The notes under the pieces: model-generated | The model's input: only the letters and a program-made list of their open reading frames with translations | The model's database searches: none | Told to the model about the DNA's origin: nothing | From: Desulfobulbus propionicus | Lineage (GTDB): Bacteria > Desulfobacterota > Desulfobulbia > Desulfobulbales > Desulfobulbaceae | Reading direction: 5' to 3' | Length of the DNA stretch: 64,000 bases | Assembly (NCBI GenBank): GCA_002748735.1 | Contig: PDTC01000010.1 | Location: 1-64,000 of the forward strand | Shown here: positions 47,791-57,008 of the stretch, one piece after another | How positions within the stretch are numbered: position 1 is the first letter of the stretch | Layout: each line of letters opens with the position of its first letter | Translations under genes and position numbers: made by a program

Positions 47791-48013
47791 AACAAGGAAA
47801 GAACTCGCCAAGATTGCAATGACTGCGGCCCTGGGTGTCACTGTCCTTACGGCTCCGTTGCTCAAGCGTAATAAACTCGCCAAAAATATCCACACAGGTG
47901 CTGGTGTCTTGTTGGTTGGTTTTTCGTTGTGGCACCATTATCTGTACCAGCCAGCCAATGGCACAAAAACTCTGCCCACAACGAACCAAACCCCCGACCC
48001 CAATATATCCTGA
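47768..48013 (+). CDS. 81-residue small membrane protein
   Basis: 81 residues with a membrane segment (IAMTAALGVTVLTAPLLK) and a second weak hydrophobic segment (HTGAGVLLVGFSLWHH). The two basic clusters suggest a fixed topology. It overlaps the 44-residue ORF and probably is translated with it. Family not recognised. Confidence 0.55.
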   Translation: MPKKTDLETRKELAKIAMTAALGVTVLTAPLLKRNKLAKNIHTGAGVLLVGFSLWHHYLYQPANGTKTLPTTNQTPDPNIS

Positions 48014-48170
48014 TCTTCGCCTGTGAGGTTCCTTCACTGCTCTAACCAAGAGCAAAGCCTGCAAAAAGGTTGATCGTCAACCTGAAGAGATCAAAAAGAG
48101 ATTAGGGCTATTGGAAAAGGAGTTTACCGGCCAGGCCGGGGGTGAAAATCGAAGATTCAGTAATCGTCAC

Positions 48171-48674
48171 TTACCTGCGGCAACTCCTGTGACGCCTTCT
48201 GCCACCGCACCCGCCTCTTCTCCTGCCTTGTTGGCGCTTGTGGGGCTGATCTTCAACGTGTGCATACTGTCTTGAAAATCTTATGACACATCGCTGAAAT
48301 GCAGGCAGATGATGCTCTGCGGACGCTCTCTGCAGGTTTATCATCACACCTTGGACATCAGGATAATCGACGGTTGCCTTAAGCAGTCGGTTATACATCT
48401 CGACATTTTCAATTTCGGCTGTGACCCCTGCCGTGCAAGCATCTTCAATTGATTGGGGTTTGGTGATTCGCTGATCCCAGGTATCTGGAGGTACTGGGAT
48501 TCTGTATTTGTGGAAAAGGGGGAGAAGGGCTTCAATATGTCTGGTTTCAGCATTGACGATGTTGCTGAACGGACGGATCGGACCAAAGGTGTCGATAACG
48601 TAACGATAGGTTGCGCGGGCTTTATATTCATCATCAAGTGCTTCGATAAGTGCGTCGGCTAGAGAAATTAGCAT
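48171..48674 (-). CDS. Ferritin-like/rubrerythrin-type domain protein with Arg-rich tail
   Basis: 167 residues. Two helix pairs carry ALDDEYKARATYRYVIDTFG, NAETRHIEALLPLFHKY, EIENVEMYNRLL and SAEHHLPAFQRC, with ExxH-like metal ligands typical of DUF2202-like ferritin-fold proteins. The C-terminus turns into a basic RRRGGCGGRRRHRSCRR stretch, which could be real or a sequencing frameshift. AAAGGAG precedes the ATG at 48674. It may handle iron or peroxide; inference only. Confidence 0.7.
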   Translation of the reverse strand: MLISLADALIEALDDEYKARATYRYVIDTFGPIRPFSNIVNAETRHIEALLPLFHKYRIPVPPDTWDQRITKPQSIEDACTAGVTAEIENVEMYNRLLKATVDYPDVQGVMINLQRASAEHHLPAFQRCVIRFSRQYAHVEDQPHKRQQGRRRGGCGGRRRHRSCRR

Positions 48675-49016
48675 TGCAGACTCCTTTGTTACAGTATGGT
48701 ATGCCTGTTTTTTGTACACATTGTGCTGTGGTGTCAAACCCTAAAATTTAATCTAACCGTTTTGTAATCATAAAACTATTTCTGCCAGTATCTGCGACGG
48801 GCGAGAGACGGCGCCGAGTACAGCGACGCACAGACAACATCCCCCCTTCAGGAAGCCACAAAACTCGAACCCATCGTAAGAGCAGTATAAACATCTCCTG
48901 GTGTGGAGGCGACCCTGAGTGTTGCAGTTGGTGCAAGAAAAACGTGTCGAAAGTTATCTTGCCTTGACGACGCTATTTTTTTTGGGGGGGGGAAGCCAAC
49001 TCCGAAGCTTGAGCTT
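48675..49016. other. Gene-free stretch with T8G9 tract
   Basis: No credible coding sequence on either strand. A run of eight T followed by nine G lies at about 48976-48992, prone to slippage or sequencing error. Confidence 0.5.
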
Positions 49017-49466
49017 TTAATGAAAATCAGCTGAGAAAAAACCGTTTTTATCTGCAACCGGTGGACTCCCAGCAGGTAAAGGTAGCTTGCTCACATCATT
49101 ACTATACTGAATCCCCGACCAAGATATGCTGTGGTCCATTTCTCCCTTTGCAAAAAAATCTGCAAACCTGCAGGTAATAGTGAACCATTCCTTCTGAGAC
49201 TGATCATGGGTATATTCAAGAATGCCAAGATCAAGAAATTCTTCTACAATATTTTTATATTTTAAGGAAAGTGTGGAGACTGCTACCGGATACTGTTGGT
49301 GTTTAGCGAAATACTCTTCGACTGCATCACGCAATGTAACCGCCATGAATGTTCGGTGTTTGTTTATTTTTTCTACTTTTATCATCACGGAGTTGTATAC
49401 AAGAAACAGTGCGGTAAAGAGAAACAGAACAACGAGTAAGCCTTTTCGTATTTTTTTCATAGTCAT
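49017..49466 (-). CDS. Hypothetical protein with N-terminal membrane anchor
   Basis: 149 residues. A basic start is followed by one membrane helix (LLVVLFLFTALFLVYNSV); the rest resembles the periplasmic part of a pilin-like or minor secretion protein (RDAVEEYFAKHQQYPVAV). The family is not recognised. Two ATGs (49466, 49460) are possible and neither has a good Shine-Dalgarno. Confidence 0.55.
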   Translation of the reverse strand: MTMKKIRKGLLVVLFLFTALFLVYNSVMIKVEKINKHRTFMAVTLRDAVEEYFAKHQQYPVAVSTLSLKYKNIVEEFLDLGILEYTHDQSQKEWFTITCRFADFFAKGEMDHSISWSGIQYSNDVSKLPLPAGSPPVADKNGFFSADFH

Positions 49467-49582
49467 GCATCAGTGATGAGGGATTTGATGGCTACCTGCA
49501 GGGGCCATCCTGTTATTTCATATTACCACGCTTGTCCATCCTGCGGTCGATCACGCCAGCAACGCCACGGAGTAAGAAATAA

Positions 49583-49610
49583 ACTCCCCCGCCGCAAGCG
49601 GCGGGGGAGT
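49583..49610. repeat. REP-like GC palindrome
   Basis: ACTCCCCCGCCGC and its exact reverse complement flank an AA centre. Such GC-rich palindromes often occur in many copies between genes. Confidence 0.7.
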
Positions 49611-49630
49611 AGCCCCATAGCTTCGCAATA

Positions 49631-49663
49631 AAAAAAGCCGTAACCCTTGCAGGCTACAGCTTT
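49631..49663 (-). terminator. Terminator of tRNA-Leu(TAA)
   Basis: On the minus strand AAAGCTGTAGCC pairs with GGTTACGGCTTT (two G-U pairs) and runs into seven T. It lies 34 bases after the tRNA end. Confidence 0.75.
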
Positions 49664-49696
49664 GACGATGTTATCCAGTTTCGTGAACAGTAGAGA

Positions 49697-49782
49697 TGGT
49701 GCCCGGAGCGAGAATCGAACTCGCACAGCCAGTGGCCGAGGGATTTTAAGTCCCTTGCGTCTACCAGTTCCGCCATCCGGGC
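49697..49782 (-). tRNA. tRNA-Leu (anticodon TAA), CCA encoded
   Basis: 86 bases on the minus strand. Seven-base acceptor stem GCCCGGA/TCCGGGC, anticodon loop ACTTAAAAT with TAA, a long class II variable arm, T-loop TTCGATTC, and encoded CCA. It reads TTA/TTG codons. Confidence 0.95.
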
Positions 49783-50101
49783 AATGTGTCAACCCTGGGG
49801 AATATTTTGTTGCAGAGAGGTTACTACAGTAGCTCATTACGGACGCTCAATGGTTTTCTCTCGTCGACAAGCGTCAGCCAATCTACCCGTAGAGGAAGAG
49901 TTTGTCAAATGACAACAGTTTTGAAGGCTTTTGTTTTCAGCAGGTTATCACTGGTTTTTTTGCTGTGATCTGTGATAAACTCCTTATGTAGCGGTTATCA
50001 AAGAAAAGTTTTTCACCTTTGAGGGGCTGCCTGCCGAGACCGGTGGCTAGACTTTCCTTGCTGCCGATTTGCCGGACCAGACAGGAGATACGTATAGGAG
50101 C
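49783..50101. other. Gene-free stretch
   Basis: About 320 bases between the tRNA and the channel gene without a convincing frame or promoter. Confidence 0.5.
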
Positions 50102-51091
50102 ATGAAAAAAGCAGCTGTTATCATCATGTTGTTTGCCCTCCTGCTCTTCGGGGGCACCTTCGGGTACATGCTGTTTGAGAATACCGGATTCTGGGATGGC
50201 CTGTACCTGACGATCATCACCATCTTCACCGTTGGCTACGGTGACATGGTACCCATCTATCCTGCCGGCAAGGTCTTTACTGTTTTTCTGGTGGTCACCA
50301 GTGTCAGCTTTGTCATGTATTCGTTTAGTAAGATCACTGAGAGGATGATCGAAGGTGAGTTGCGCGGTATTTTCAAGAGGAGAGAGATGAACAGGAAGAT
50401 TGAACGGTTGTCTGCGCACTATATTATCTGTGGCTATGGGCGCATCGGTAAGGAGATAGCTCGAATTCTCAACGAATATGGGCGTCCATTTGTGGTCATT
50501 GAAAACAATGAGCAAAAGATCTCCAGTCTTGAGCAGGCTGGTTTCCTTCATCTTTCCGGCGAGGCTGCCGATGACGATGTTTTGCTCAACTCCGGGATTA
50601 ATCGAGCCAAAGGGCTGGTTTCCGTGGTGTCAACTGATGCGGATAATCTTTATATCACGCTGACAGCGCGTGGGTTGAACTCAGATCTCTATATCATGAG
50701 CCGCTCCAGTGGTGAAGCAGGTGTCAGGACCAAGCTGCTTCGTGCCGGAGCATCCAAGGTGATCTCTCCCCATAGCATCGGGGCACGGCGCATGGCCCAA
50801 ATTATTGTCAGGCCGACGGTGACAGACTTCATTGATGTGATAACCCAGGCAAGTGATCTGGGCCTGGCAATGGAGGAGTTACTGGTAGAGGAGCACTCAC
50901 CTCTGGTGGGTAAGACCCTGGTGAATGCGGAAATTCGTCAACGTTTTGACATCATTGTGGTGGCCATTAAACGCGAGGACGGCAGTATGCTGTTCAATCC
51001 GAAGCCAGACGTGCAGATCATGGGCAGAGACACCCTCGTTGCCCTTGGCAAGGCAGACTCGGTTACCAGGCTGCAGGCTGAGCTTGAATAA
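50102..51091 (+). CDS. Potassium channel with RCK (TrkA-N/TrkA-C) domains
   Basis: 329 residues. Two membrane helices flank the selectivity filter TVGYGD (43-48) as in two-helix Kch/MthK channels. Then a TrkA-N Rossmann domain ([17 protein letters not shown]) and a TrkA-C domain ([28 protein letters not shown]). Helices open on NAD(H)- or nucleotide-type ligands. In other bacteria TrkA-C domains bind c-di-AMP, made here by CdaA. The 3' end overlaps pdxJ by 29 bases, convergently. Confidence 0.92.
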   Translation: MKKAAVIIMLFALLLFGGTFGYMLFENTGFWDGLYLTIITIFTVGYGDMVPIYPAGKVFTVFLVVTSVSFVMYSFSKITERMIEGELRGIFKRREMNRKIERLSAHYIICGYGRIGKEIARILNEYGRPFVVIENNEQKISSLEQAGFLHLSGEAADDDVLLNSGINRAKGLVSVVSTDADNLYITLTARGLNSDLYIMSRSSGEAGVRTKLLRAGASKVISPHSIGARRMAQIIVRPTVTDFIDVITQASDLGLAMEELLVEEHSPLVGKTLVNAEIRQRFDIIVVAIKREDGSMLFNPKPDVQIMGRDTLVALGKADSVTRLQAELE

Positions 51092-52247
51092 GCGCCAGCA
51101 TTTCCCGCACCGCTTGATCCAGCCCCACCAGTACCGCTCTGCTGATAACGGCGTGGCCAATACTTAACTCGTCAATGGCCGGTAAGGCTGCAATACGCGC
51201 GGTGTTTCGGTAATCAAGGCCGTGCCCAGCGTTCACCCGAAGCCCTGAATCCTTGGCCAACATGGCGCTCTGGCGTATCAGCTGGAACTCTTCTTCCGTC
51301 TCTTCAGCATCGGCAGCATCGCTGTATCTTCCCGTATGCAGCTCGACAAAGGTTGCTCCTGCCTCAAGGCTGGCCTCAATCTGTTCGGCGTCAGGATCAA
51401 TAAACAGGGAAACCGGGATGCCGGCGTCGGTAAGCTGTGCCACTGCCTTGTTGATTTTTTTTGCATTGCCACGGACATCAAGGCCGCCCTCAGTGGTCAG
51501 CTCCTGACGTTTTTCCGGAACCAATGTGACAAGGTCTGGCTGGATCTGGGCGGCAATGGCAATCATCTCTTGAGTGGGTGCCATTTCCAGGTTGAGCTTG
51601 GTCTTCACCGTTTCCCTGAGCAGCCGTATATCCCGGTCCTGCATGTGACGGCGGTCTTCCCGGAGGTGGGCAACAATGCCCATGGCGCCGGCCAGCTCAC
51701 AAACAGCAGCGGCATGCACAGGGTCAGGTTCAACTGTACCACGGGCCTGGCGAACCGTGGCGACATGATCGACATTGATGGCAAGATGTGGCATGATATG
51801 TTCCTTTTCGCGGGTAAATTGTGCAAAGAGCTGGCGCTCCATGGCATACATCTTTTTGGCATCTTCCTCGGAGCGTTCATGATCGTAGTCAAGCAGATGC
51901 AGGAGGCCGTGAATGAGTAACTCGGTGAGGCGATAGTTGAGCCCCACGCCCAATCTGCTGGCTTCCCTCGAAGCGGTATCCACAGAGAGGAGAATATCGC
52001 CGAGATCTTCCTCTGGAGGAGCCGGAAAACCGGGTGGATTTGCCGCTGGAAAACTGAGAACATTGGTGGCGCCGGCCCGGCCACGGAAGTGCTGGTTATA
52101 GTCCGCCATGGTTTCGTCATCGAGCAAGACAATGCTGACATTTCTGCCTGCCTGACCTAGCAGCAGCAACAGGCGGTCGGCAAAGTGCAGGAGCAGCTCG
52201 TTGCTGACTCGGCGCCTATAAGGAGTGCAGGAGAGCAGGGCAGGCAT
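51063..52247 (-). CDS. Fused endoribonuclease YbeY and pyridoxine 5'-phosphate synthase PdxJ
   Basis: 394 residues in one frame. Residues 1-151 are YbeY with the zinc motif [15 protein letters not shown] (about 112-125), used in 16S rRNA 3' maturation. Residues 152-394 are full-length PdxJ starting [20 protein letters not shown], which joins deoxyxylulose-5-phosphate and 3-amino-2-oxopropyl phosphate to form PNP. An AAGGA lies 7 bases before the internal Met152 codon (51794), so separate PdxJ may also be made. The ybeY start lacks an obvious Shine-Dalgarno. phoH lies 35 bases upstream. Confidence 0.88.
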   Translation of the reverse strand: MPALLSCTPYRRRVSNELLLHFADRLLLLLGQAGRNVSIVLLDDETMADYNQHFRGRAGATNVLSFPAANPPGFPAPPEEDLGDILLSVDTASREASRLGVGLNYRLTELLIHGLLHLLDYDHERSEEDAKKMYAMERQLFAQFTREKEHIMPHLAINVDHVATVRQARGTVEPDPVHAAAVCELAGAMGIVAHLREDRRHMQDRDIRLLRETVKTKLNLEMAPTQEMIAIAAQIQPDLVTLVPEKRQELTTEGGLDVRGNAKKINKAVAQLTDAGIPVSLFIDPDAEQIEASLEAGATFVELHTGRYSDAADAEETEEEFQLIRQSAMLAKDSGLRVNAGHGLDYRNTARIAALPAIDELSIGHAVISRAVLVGLDQAVREMLALIQAQPAAW

Positions 52248-52282
52248 GGGGGATCTTTTCCGAGAAAACCAGGTGCCGGTAC

Positions 52283-53311
52283 TCAGGCGGCCTCATTTTT
52301 TTCTTTGCTGCGCGCATAGGCGTGGATGATTTCCTGTACCAGGGGATGGCGCACCACATCAGTTTTGGTAAAGCGGCAGAAATAGATGCCCTTGATGTGA
52401 TGCAACAGCTGCTCAGCCTGAACCAGGCCAGACCGCCTGCCTCCGGGCAAATCAATTTGAGTGACATCGCCTGTGATCACAGCGCGGGAGTCAAATCCAA
52501 TCCTGGTCAGCAGCATCTGCATTTGCTCCCGTGTGGTGTTTTGTGCCTCATCAAGAATAATAAAGGCATTGTTCAATGTCCGTCCCCGCATAAAGGCCAG
52601 CGGTGCTATCTCTATAACCCCCCGTTCCACCATCTCCTGGGTCCGTTCCTTACCGAGCATCGACGTGATGGCATCGGTGAGCGGTCGCAGGTAAGGGTCT
52701 ATTTTCTGGGCCATGTCACCGGGAAGAAAGCCAAGTTTTTCGCCAGCCTCCACAGCCGGGCGGGTGAGAATAATCGTGGCGACCTGTTCCGCGGCCAATG
52801 CTGCCACAGCCATGGCCACAGCCAGGTATGTCTTTCCTGTACCTGCCGGGCCAATGCCAAAGACGATATCGTTTTGCCGAATCGCCTCGATATAGCGTTT
52901 CTGGTTGACAGACTTAGGGCTGATTACACGGTTGCGCGAGGTGATGCACACCTTGTCGAGAAAGATATCCTCAAGTTTTACTTTTGGCGATGATTCAAGT
53001 ATTTTTATGCCAAAAGCAATGTCTTTTGTGAAGACTGGGTACCCTTTTGCAACAAGTCTGTACAGCTGCTCCAGCAGGCTGGTGGCAAGCTCCACAGCAG
53101 GTAGGGCGCCACTCACATTCACCAGGTTACCCCTGGTGTGGATGGTGACGCCGGTTCCCTGCATAACGGCCTGTAGGTTACGGTTCAGTTCTCCGAACAG
53201 CAGTTGTGCAGTGGTGTTGTCCGGAAAATCTAAATTTTTGCTGACATGTTTCACCTGTTCTTTGGTAAGCCCCACCTCACTTACCGCTGACTTTGGCGAT
53301 TTCTTCATCAA
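52283..53311 (-). CDS. phoH: PhoH-like ATPase
   Basis: 342 residues. N-terminal RNA-binding-like part, then a P-loop domain with [11 protein letters not shown] (about 152) and Walker B IILDEAQN. PhoH commonly neighbours ybeY, as here, and is linked to RNA processing. The N-terminus overlaps the DsbA-like gene by 35 bases. The yqfF/HD-hydrolase gene often found between phoH and ybeY is absent. Confidence 0.9.
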   Translation of the reverse strand: MMKKSPKSAVSEVGLTKEQVKHVSKNLDFPDNTTAQLLFGELNRNLQAVMQGTGVTIHTRGNLVNVSGALPAVELATSLLEQLYRLVAKGYPVFTKDIAFGIKILESSPKVKLEDIFLDKVCITSRNRVISPKSVNQKRYIEAIRQNDIVFGIGPAGTGKTYLAVAMAVAALAAEQVATIILTRPAVEAGEKLGFLPGDMAQKIDPYLRPLTDAITSMLGKERTQEMVERGVIEIAPLAFMRGRTLNNAFIILDEAQNTTREQMQMLLTRIGFDSRAVITGDVTQIDLPGGRRSGLVQAEQLLHHIKGIYFCRFTKTDVVRHPLVQEIIHAYARSKEKNEAA

Positions 53312-54134
53312 TCATGCCCTGCAGGCCGGCAGGTGAACGATCTTTGACAGGCCGGCCGTTAATAAACACAGTGGGCGTGCCCGTGACGTCTGCCTGCTGA
53401 GCAGCCATCATGTCGTTTTGCAGCTGCATAATGGTCTCCTGGGTTGCCAGGTCTTTATCAAAGGCTTCCATGTCGAGGCCAAGCTGTTCTGCAGCTTTCC
53501 TGATATTCTCGGGGGTCAGGGGCTTGATGGTGAACAGCAGGTCATGCATCTCCCAGAATTTTCCCTGTTTCTGGGCGGCAATGGCAGCAAGGGCAGCAGG
53601 TTGGGCCCCGGGATGCATTTGGAGTGGCAGGTGTTTGAAGACCATTTTTACTGTATCTTTATTTTTTTCATACAACTGGTTGAGCAGTGGTTCGAACTTG
53701 CTGCAGAAGGGGCACTCAAAGTCGGAGAAAACAACCAGGGTCACCGGAGCTTCTTTTGCTCCCTTAACCGGGCTGCCGGTGAGATCAATGTACTGTTTGA
53801 GGCTCCACTCAACAGCACTGTACACCTTGCCCTGCCGGCTTATCAGATAGATGAGCTCTCCACGCGGGGCAATATCAATGGCCGTGACATCCTTGTCCAC
53901 AGCAAAGTCACCCAGTTTTGTTCCCTTGGAGGTATAGATGTGCACCTTGGAATCAGTACCCAAGACAAAAACTTTCTTGTTGTCAAGGCTCTGGGCAAAG
54001 TCAACAGGGGTAGGCTCAAGGTTCCAGGTTTCAATAACCCTGGCTTCCATGTCCTTTGAGGCTTCAAGAGACTGGGCAGCTGCCTGCTGAACGCAGAGAA
54101 CCGCCGATACTATCAAAAGGATTGCTTTGTTCAT
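53277..54134 (-). CDS. DsbA/DsbC-like periplasmic thioredoxin-fold protein
   Basis: 285 residues with signal peptide (AILLIVSAVLCVQQAAAQ). The N-terminal half has a beta-propeller-like repeat (NKKVFVLGTDSKVHIYTS). The C-terminal half is a thioredoxin domain with VVFSDFECPFCSKFEP (CPFC about 141-144) and the cis-Pro region VTGTPTVFINGR. It probably reduces or forms disulfides in the periplasm. ATG 54134 is preceded by AAGGAAAAGAC. Confidence 0.85.
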   Translation of the reverse strand: MNKAILLIVSAVLCVQQAAAQSLEASKDMEARVIETWNLEPTPVDFAQSLDNKKVFVLGTDSKVHIYTSKGTKLGDFAVDKDVTAIDIAPRGELIYLISRQGKVYSAVEWSLKQYIDLTGSPVKGAKEAPVTLVVFSDFECPFCSKFEPLLNQLYEKNKDTVKMVFKHLPLQMHPGAQPAALAAIAAQKQGKFWEMHDLLFTIKPLTPENIRKAAEQLGLDMEAFDKDLATQETIMQLQNDMMAAQQADVTGTPTVFINGRPVKDRSPAGLQGMIDEEIAKVSGK

Positions 54135-54305
54135 GTCTTTTCCTTGTCTGTCGAGTTTCTTTTTGGTGTACGCTCTTTTTTCCTGCTGCACAGAGGAGGT
54201 CACCGGTTTGTCTGCATCTTAAAACTGCTGATGGGTACTATACTTACGGAAAACCTCTTGTGCAAGCCACGTGTGTGGTAACTCCTTAACGGCCTGAATA
54301 GCTTC

Positions 54306-54334
54306 TTGAAGAGAATGCGTGATTCAGATACAAT
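54306..54334 (+). promoter_or_regulatory. Sigma-70-type promoter
   Basis: TTGAAG (54306-54311) and TACAAT (54329-54334) are 17 bases apart, 43 bases before the lipoprotein ATG. Confidence 0.6.
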
Positions 54335-54377
54335 GCATCTTGCTCTACTCCTGGTTTTTCACTGATAAGGACCTGCC

Positions 54378-54800
54378 ATGCGTGACGCTGCTTTTTTCTT
54401 TGCTGTCTTGCTGTTGCTTTCTTTTTTTGGGGGATGTTCAGTGACCTCGGCGCCAACGGAAAGTACCACGGAAACCCTGGAGAACGTTCTTGAGGCAACC
54501 ACAGACCACTCTTCAAGTACGAGCCCGGGTGCTGATAGCTCGGCGGCAAACCGTGCAGCTGATTTTATTCGTCTGCACTACGCTGATGTCCAGAAAGATA
54601 TGGCCCAGGGAGAAGGTGAATACCTTGAGGCACTGGGGGAACTTCTCGGGGTCCTTCCGGCCCGGCTCCCTGAATTTTGTGCGCTGGGGTATACGAGCTA
54701 TTCGAGCCTGTACGGTCAGGGACGTCAGGAGAGCACCGTTCTTGCCGCTTCACTTGCCAGAGAGCTGGCTCTGCGACCAGACCTTGTCCTGGCAAACTGA
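54378..54800 (+). CDS. DUF3015-like lipoprotein
   Basis: 140 residues with a lipobox (LLSFFGGCS, Cys20). After a Ser/Thr-rich linker, FIRLHYADVQKDMAQGEGEYLEALGELLG resembles the DUF3015 C-terminal block. Function unknown. AAGGA precedes the ATG. The next gene starts 5 bases after its stop. Confidence 0.65.
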   Translation: MRDAAFFFAVLLLLSFFGGCSVTSAPTESTTETLENVLEATTDHSSSTSPGADSSAANRAADFIRLHYADVQKDMAQGEGEYLEALGELLGVLPARLPEFCALGYTSYSSLYGQGRQESTVLAASLARELALRPDLVLAN

Positions 54801-54805
54801 GTGCT

Positions 54806-56668
54806 GTGTGGCCTCGCGATTTTTTCCTGCTTTTTGTGGGGATAGGGGGACTCCTTACCCTCCAATCTGGATGGGCCTGGGCCACGGTATCCGAAGAGAT
54901 CTTCATTACACTCCAGCGGCAGGGATTCTGGCAAAGCCCGCAGTGGCTGCGACTCCTGCATATTCCCGATGATTTTCCCGGCCGCCCCAGCCGGATTGAC
55001 AACCCTGATTTTTTTCTCATCTCCAGTGTTGATCCTGTTGCTGAGGGACGAGCCTTTGTCGACCTGGCCTGCAAGAAAACAGCAGAGCCTGTTGCGTGTA
55101 GGTATCCGGCAAGATTTCTCCGGGTCAATGAGGCCTTGAGCGGTTCTGGTCTGCACCTTCCTACAGCAGTCTGCCCAGAGGTTGATGACTGGCTTGCACG
55201 ATTTCAGCCTGAAGGACTTTCCCTGATTCAGGCCGAGGCGGCGCTCACCAACCCTGCCTCCATGTTTGGTCACAGTTTTTTGCGTATTATTTCAAGTAGA
55301 TATCACAGTCCGCTGCTCTTTCCGGTAATAGGATTTAGCGCGACAACTGCTGATGACCGGGGCCTCGGCTATGCACTTCGGGGCCTGTTTGGTGGGTATC
55401 ATGGCACGTTTTCCATTGGCAGGTACGCTGAAATGGTCAGGGCCTATGGTGCCCTTGAAAACAGGGATATCTGGGAGTATCAGCTCGACGTTACCGCTGA
55501 GGAGACCAGATTTCTTCTCCTGCATGTCTTTGAACTACAACACGCCAGATATGCCTATTTTTTTCTCCATGAAAACTGTGCCTTTCAGTTAATGACCCTG
55601 CTGGAGGCAGCCCGGCCGAGCCTGCGACTTGTCAACGATCTTTCCCCCTGGGTTCTGCCAACAGACACAGTGCGGGTCCTTGACAAACAGCAGGTTATTG
55701 TCGGTGGAGAATATCGACCCGGCAGGCAAGCCCGTCTCCAGGCCATGGAAAAGTCTCTCTCTCGCAAAGCAGTAGACCGCGCCGCACTGTTGTGCCACGA
55801 GGAGATAGAGCAGCTTGAACAACTCCTTGGTACCCCTGAGTCGCAGGAGGCAGCCGTACTTGAGCTTGCCCTGGAATGTCGTTACCAGGACCAGCTGGCT
55901 GAGCGTGGTCAGGAAGATCCGGCTGGCCCGGAAGAGGACGCGCTGCTGAAGGCCCTGCACCAGAAGCCTCCTTACTCCTGGAAGGGTGAACGTCGAGTCC
56001 GGCCGGACCAGGGCCATGCCAGCAGCAGGGTGCAGCTGCGCCTTGGAGACGATAATGGCCTGTTTCTGGAGGCTGGCTATCGCCCTGCGCTGCACGGCCT
56101 GCTTGATCCAATGGAGGGCTATCCTGACGGCGCTACTGTTGAGCTGTTACAGCCTTGGATTCGCTATAAAAAAGCACAGGAGCGCCTGTCTCTTGAACGG
56201 TTCCGGCTCCTGCAGATCCAGAGTGTCTCTCCGGTCAGTCGGCTGGTACGGCCAACGGCCTGGAAGATCAATATCGAGGCCAGACGGATAGAGTTTCCAG
56301 GGAACAGGCGCTCCCTTGTTTTCTGTACAGAGGTTGGCGCAGGCATCAGTTTTCGTCCAGCCCGCGATCTGCTGGTTTTCGGTATGCCAGAAGTAATGCT
56401 GGCAGGGAGCTCGCTTTTCACTGATAACGTCCGCCTGGCTGCTGGTCTCACCTTTGGCGCCCTTGCCACCGGTACGCCCTGGTCCCTTGCCCTCACCGGC
56501 AAATGCCATCATTTTTTTGGCGATTCCAGTGAATTTGTTTATGAAGCAGGGCTCCGCCTCAGTCGGCAGCTACGGCAAGATCTGGTTGTTTTTGGACAGT
56601 GGGGCGTCAAACAGGAGTTTGATGCCAGCCATCCTGCTGTTTTACTGGGAGTCTCTTTTTACTTTTAG
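54806..56668 (+). CDS. DUF4105 (Lnb-type) membrane/periplasmic protein
   Basis: 621 residues from GTG 54806, with a signal peptide or anchor (FFLLFVGIGGLLTLQSGWAWA). EAALTNPASMFGHSFLRI, YALRGLFGGYHGTFSIGRY and YFFLHENCAFQLMTLLEAARP are DUF4105 blocks, where Cys and His are conserved. The C-terminal third is beta-rich like an outer-membrane domain (LFLEAGYRPALHGLLDP and following). Probably acts in the envelope with the adjacent lipoprotein. Confidence 0.8.
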   Translation: MWPRDFFLLFVGIGGLLTLQSGWAWATVSEEIFITLQRQGFWQSPQWLRLLHIPDDFPGRPSRIDNPDFFLISSVDPVAEGRAFVDLACKKTAEPVACRYPARFLRVNEALSGSGLHLPTAVCPEVDDWLARFQPEGLSLIQAEAALTNPASMFGHSFLRIISSRYHSPLLFPVIGFSATTADDRGLGYALRGLFGGYHGTFSIGRYAEMVRAYGALENRDIWEYQLDVTAEETRFLLLHVFELQHARYAYFFLHENCAFQLMTLLEAARPSLRLVNDLSPWVLPTDTVRVLDKQQVIVGGEYRPGRQARLQAMEKSLSRKAVDRAALLCHEEIEQLEQLLGTPESQEAAVLELALECRYQDQLAERGQEDPAGPEEDALLKALHQKPPYSWKGERRVRPDQGHASSRVQLRLGDDNGLFLEAGYRPALHGLLDPMEGYPDGATVELLQPWIRYKKAQERLSLERFRLLQIQSVSPVSRLVRPTAWKINIEARRIEFPGNRRSLVFCTEVGAGISFRPARDLLVFGMPEVMLAGSSLFTDNVRLAAGLTFGALATGTPWSLALTGKCHHFFGDSSEFVYEAGLRLSRQLRQDLVVFGQWGVKQEFDASHPAVLLGVSFYF

Positions 56669-56786
56669 GACCACAGGCCCTTGCCACCCCAGTTAAAAAA
56701 CAGTTGTACGAATGCTGCATGATTGAAAATGCCTGGCAAAATCCGCGTATTCTGTTGCCTGTGTATGTTTCTGCCTCGTGCTTGTC

Positions 56787-56815
56787 TTGACTAACCACTA
56801 TAACTATATTAGATA
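56787..56815 (+). promoter_or_regulatory. tRNA promoter
   Basis: TTGACT (56787-56792) and TAGATA (56810-56815) are 17 bases apart, 12 bases before the tRNA start. Confidence 0.65.
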
Positions 56816-56827
56816 TACAGGGTTATC

Positions 56828-56913
56828 GCGAGAGTGGCGGAACTGGTAGACGCACTGGACTTAGGATCCAGCGCACCTTGTGCATGGGGGTTCAACTCCC
56901 CCCTCTCGCACCA
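56828..56913 (+). tRNA. tRNA-Leu (anticodon TAG), CCA encoded
   Basis: 86 bases. Acceptor stem GCGAGAG/CTCTCGC, anticodon loop ACTTAGGAT with TAG, long variable arm, T-loop TTCAACTC, and CCA encoded. It reads CTA. Confidence 0.95.
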
Positions 56914-57008
56914 TAGTGGTATCGTAAAGAAAAAACAGGAAACACATAGCCTATTCACGTTACTCGGTGCCCGTTTACCGGGTGCCAAAACATAAGGATC
57001 CACGCAAC

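Noticed and set aside
47656-47860. Possible second selenoprotein: TGA at 47788 followed in frame by Cys-rich sequence (DCNDCGPGCHC)
   Set aside because: It is the shadow of the 81-residue ORF in another frame, whose hydrophobic pattern is more convincing, and no family match exists.
48022-48275. Plus-strand open frame reading KKVDRQPEEIKKRLGLLEKE and on into the ferritin-like gene
   Set aside because: No ATG or good start; overlaps a better supported minus-strand gene. It could be a gene remnant.
49783-49800. TTGACA at 49787-49792 (minus) as promoter for tRNA-Leu
   Set aside because: It lies too close to the tRNA; its -10 would fall inside the tRNA gene.
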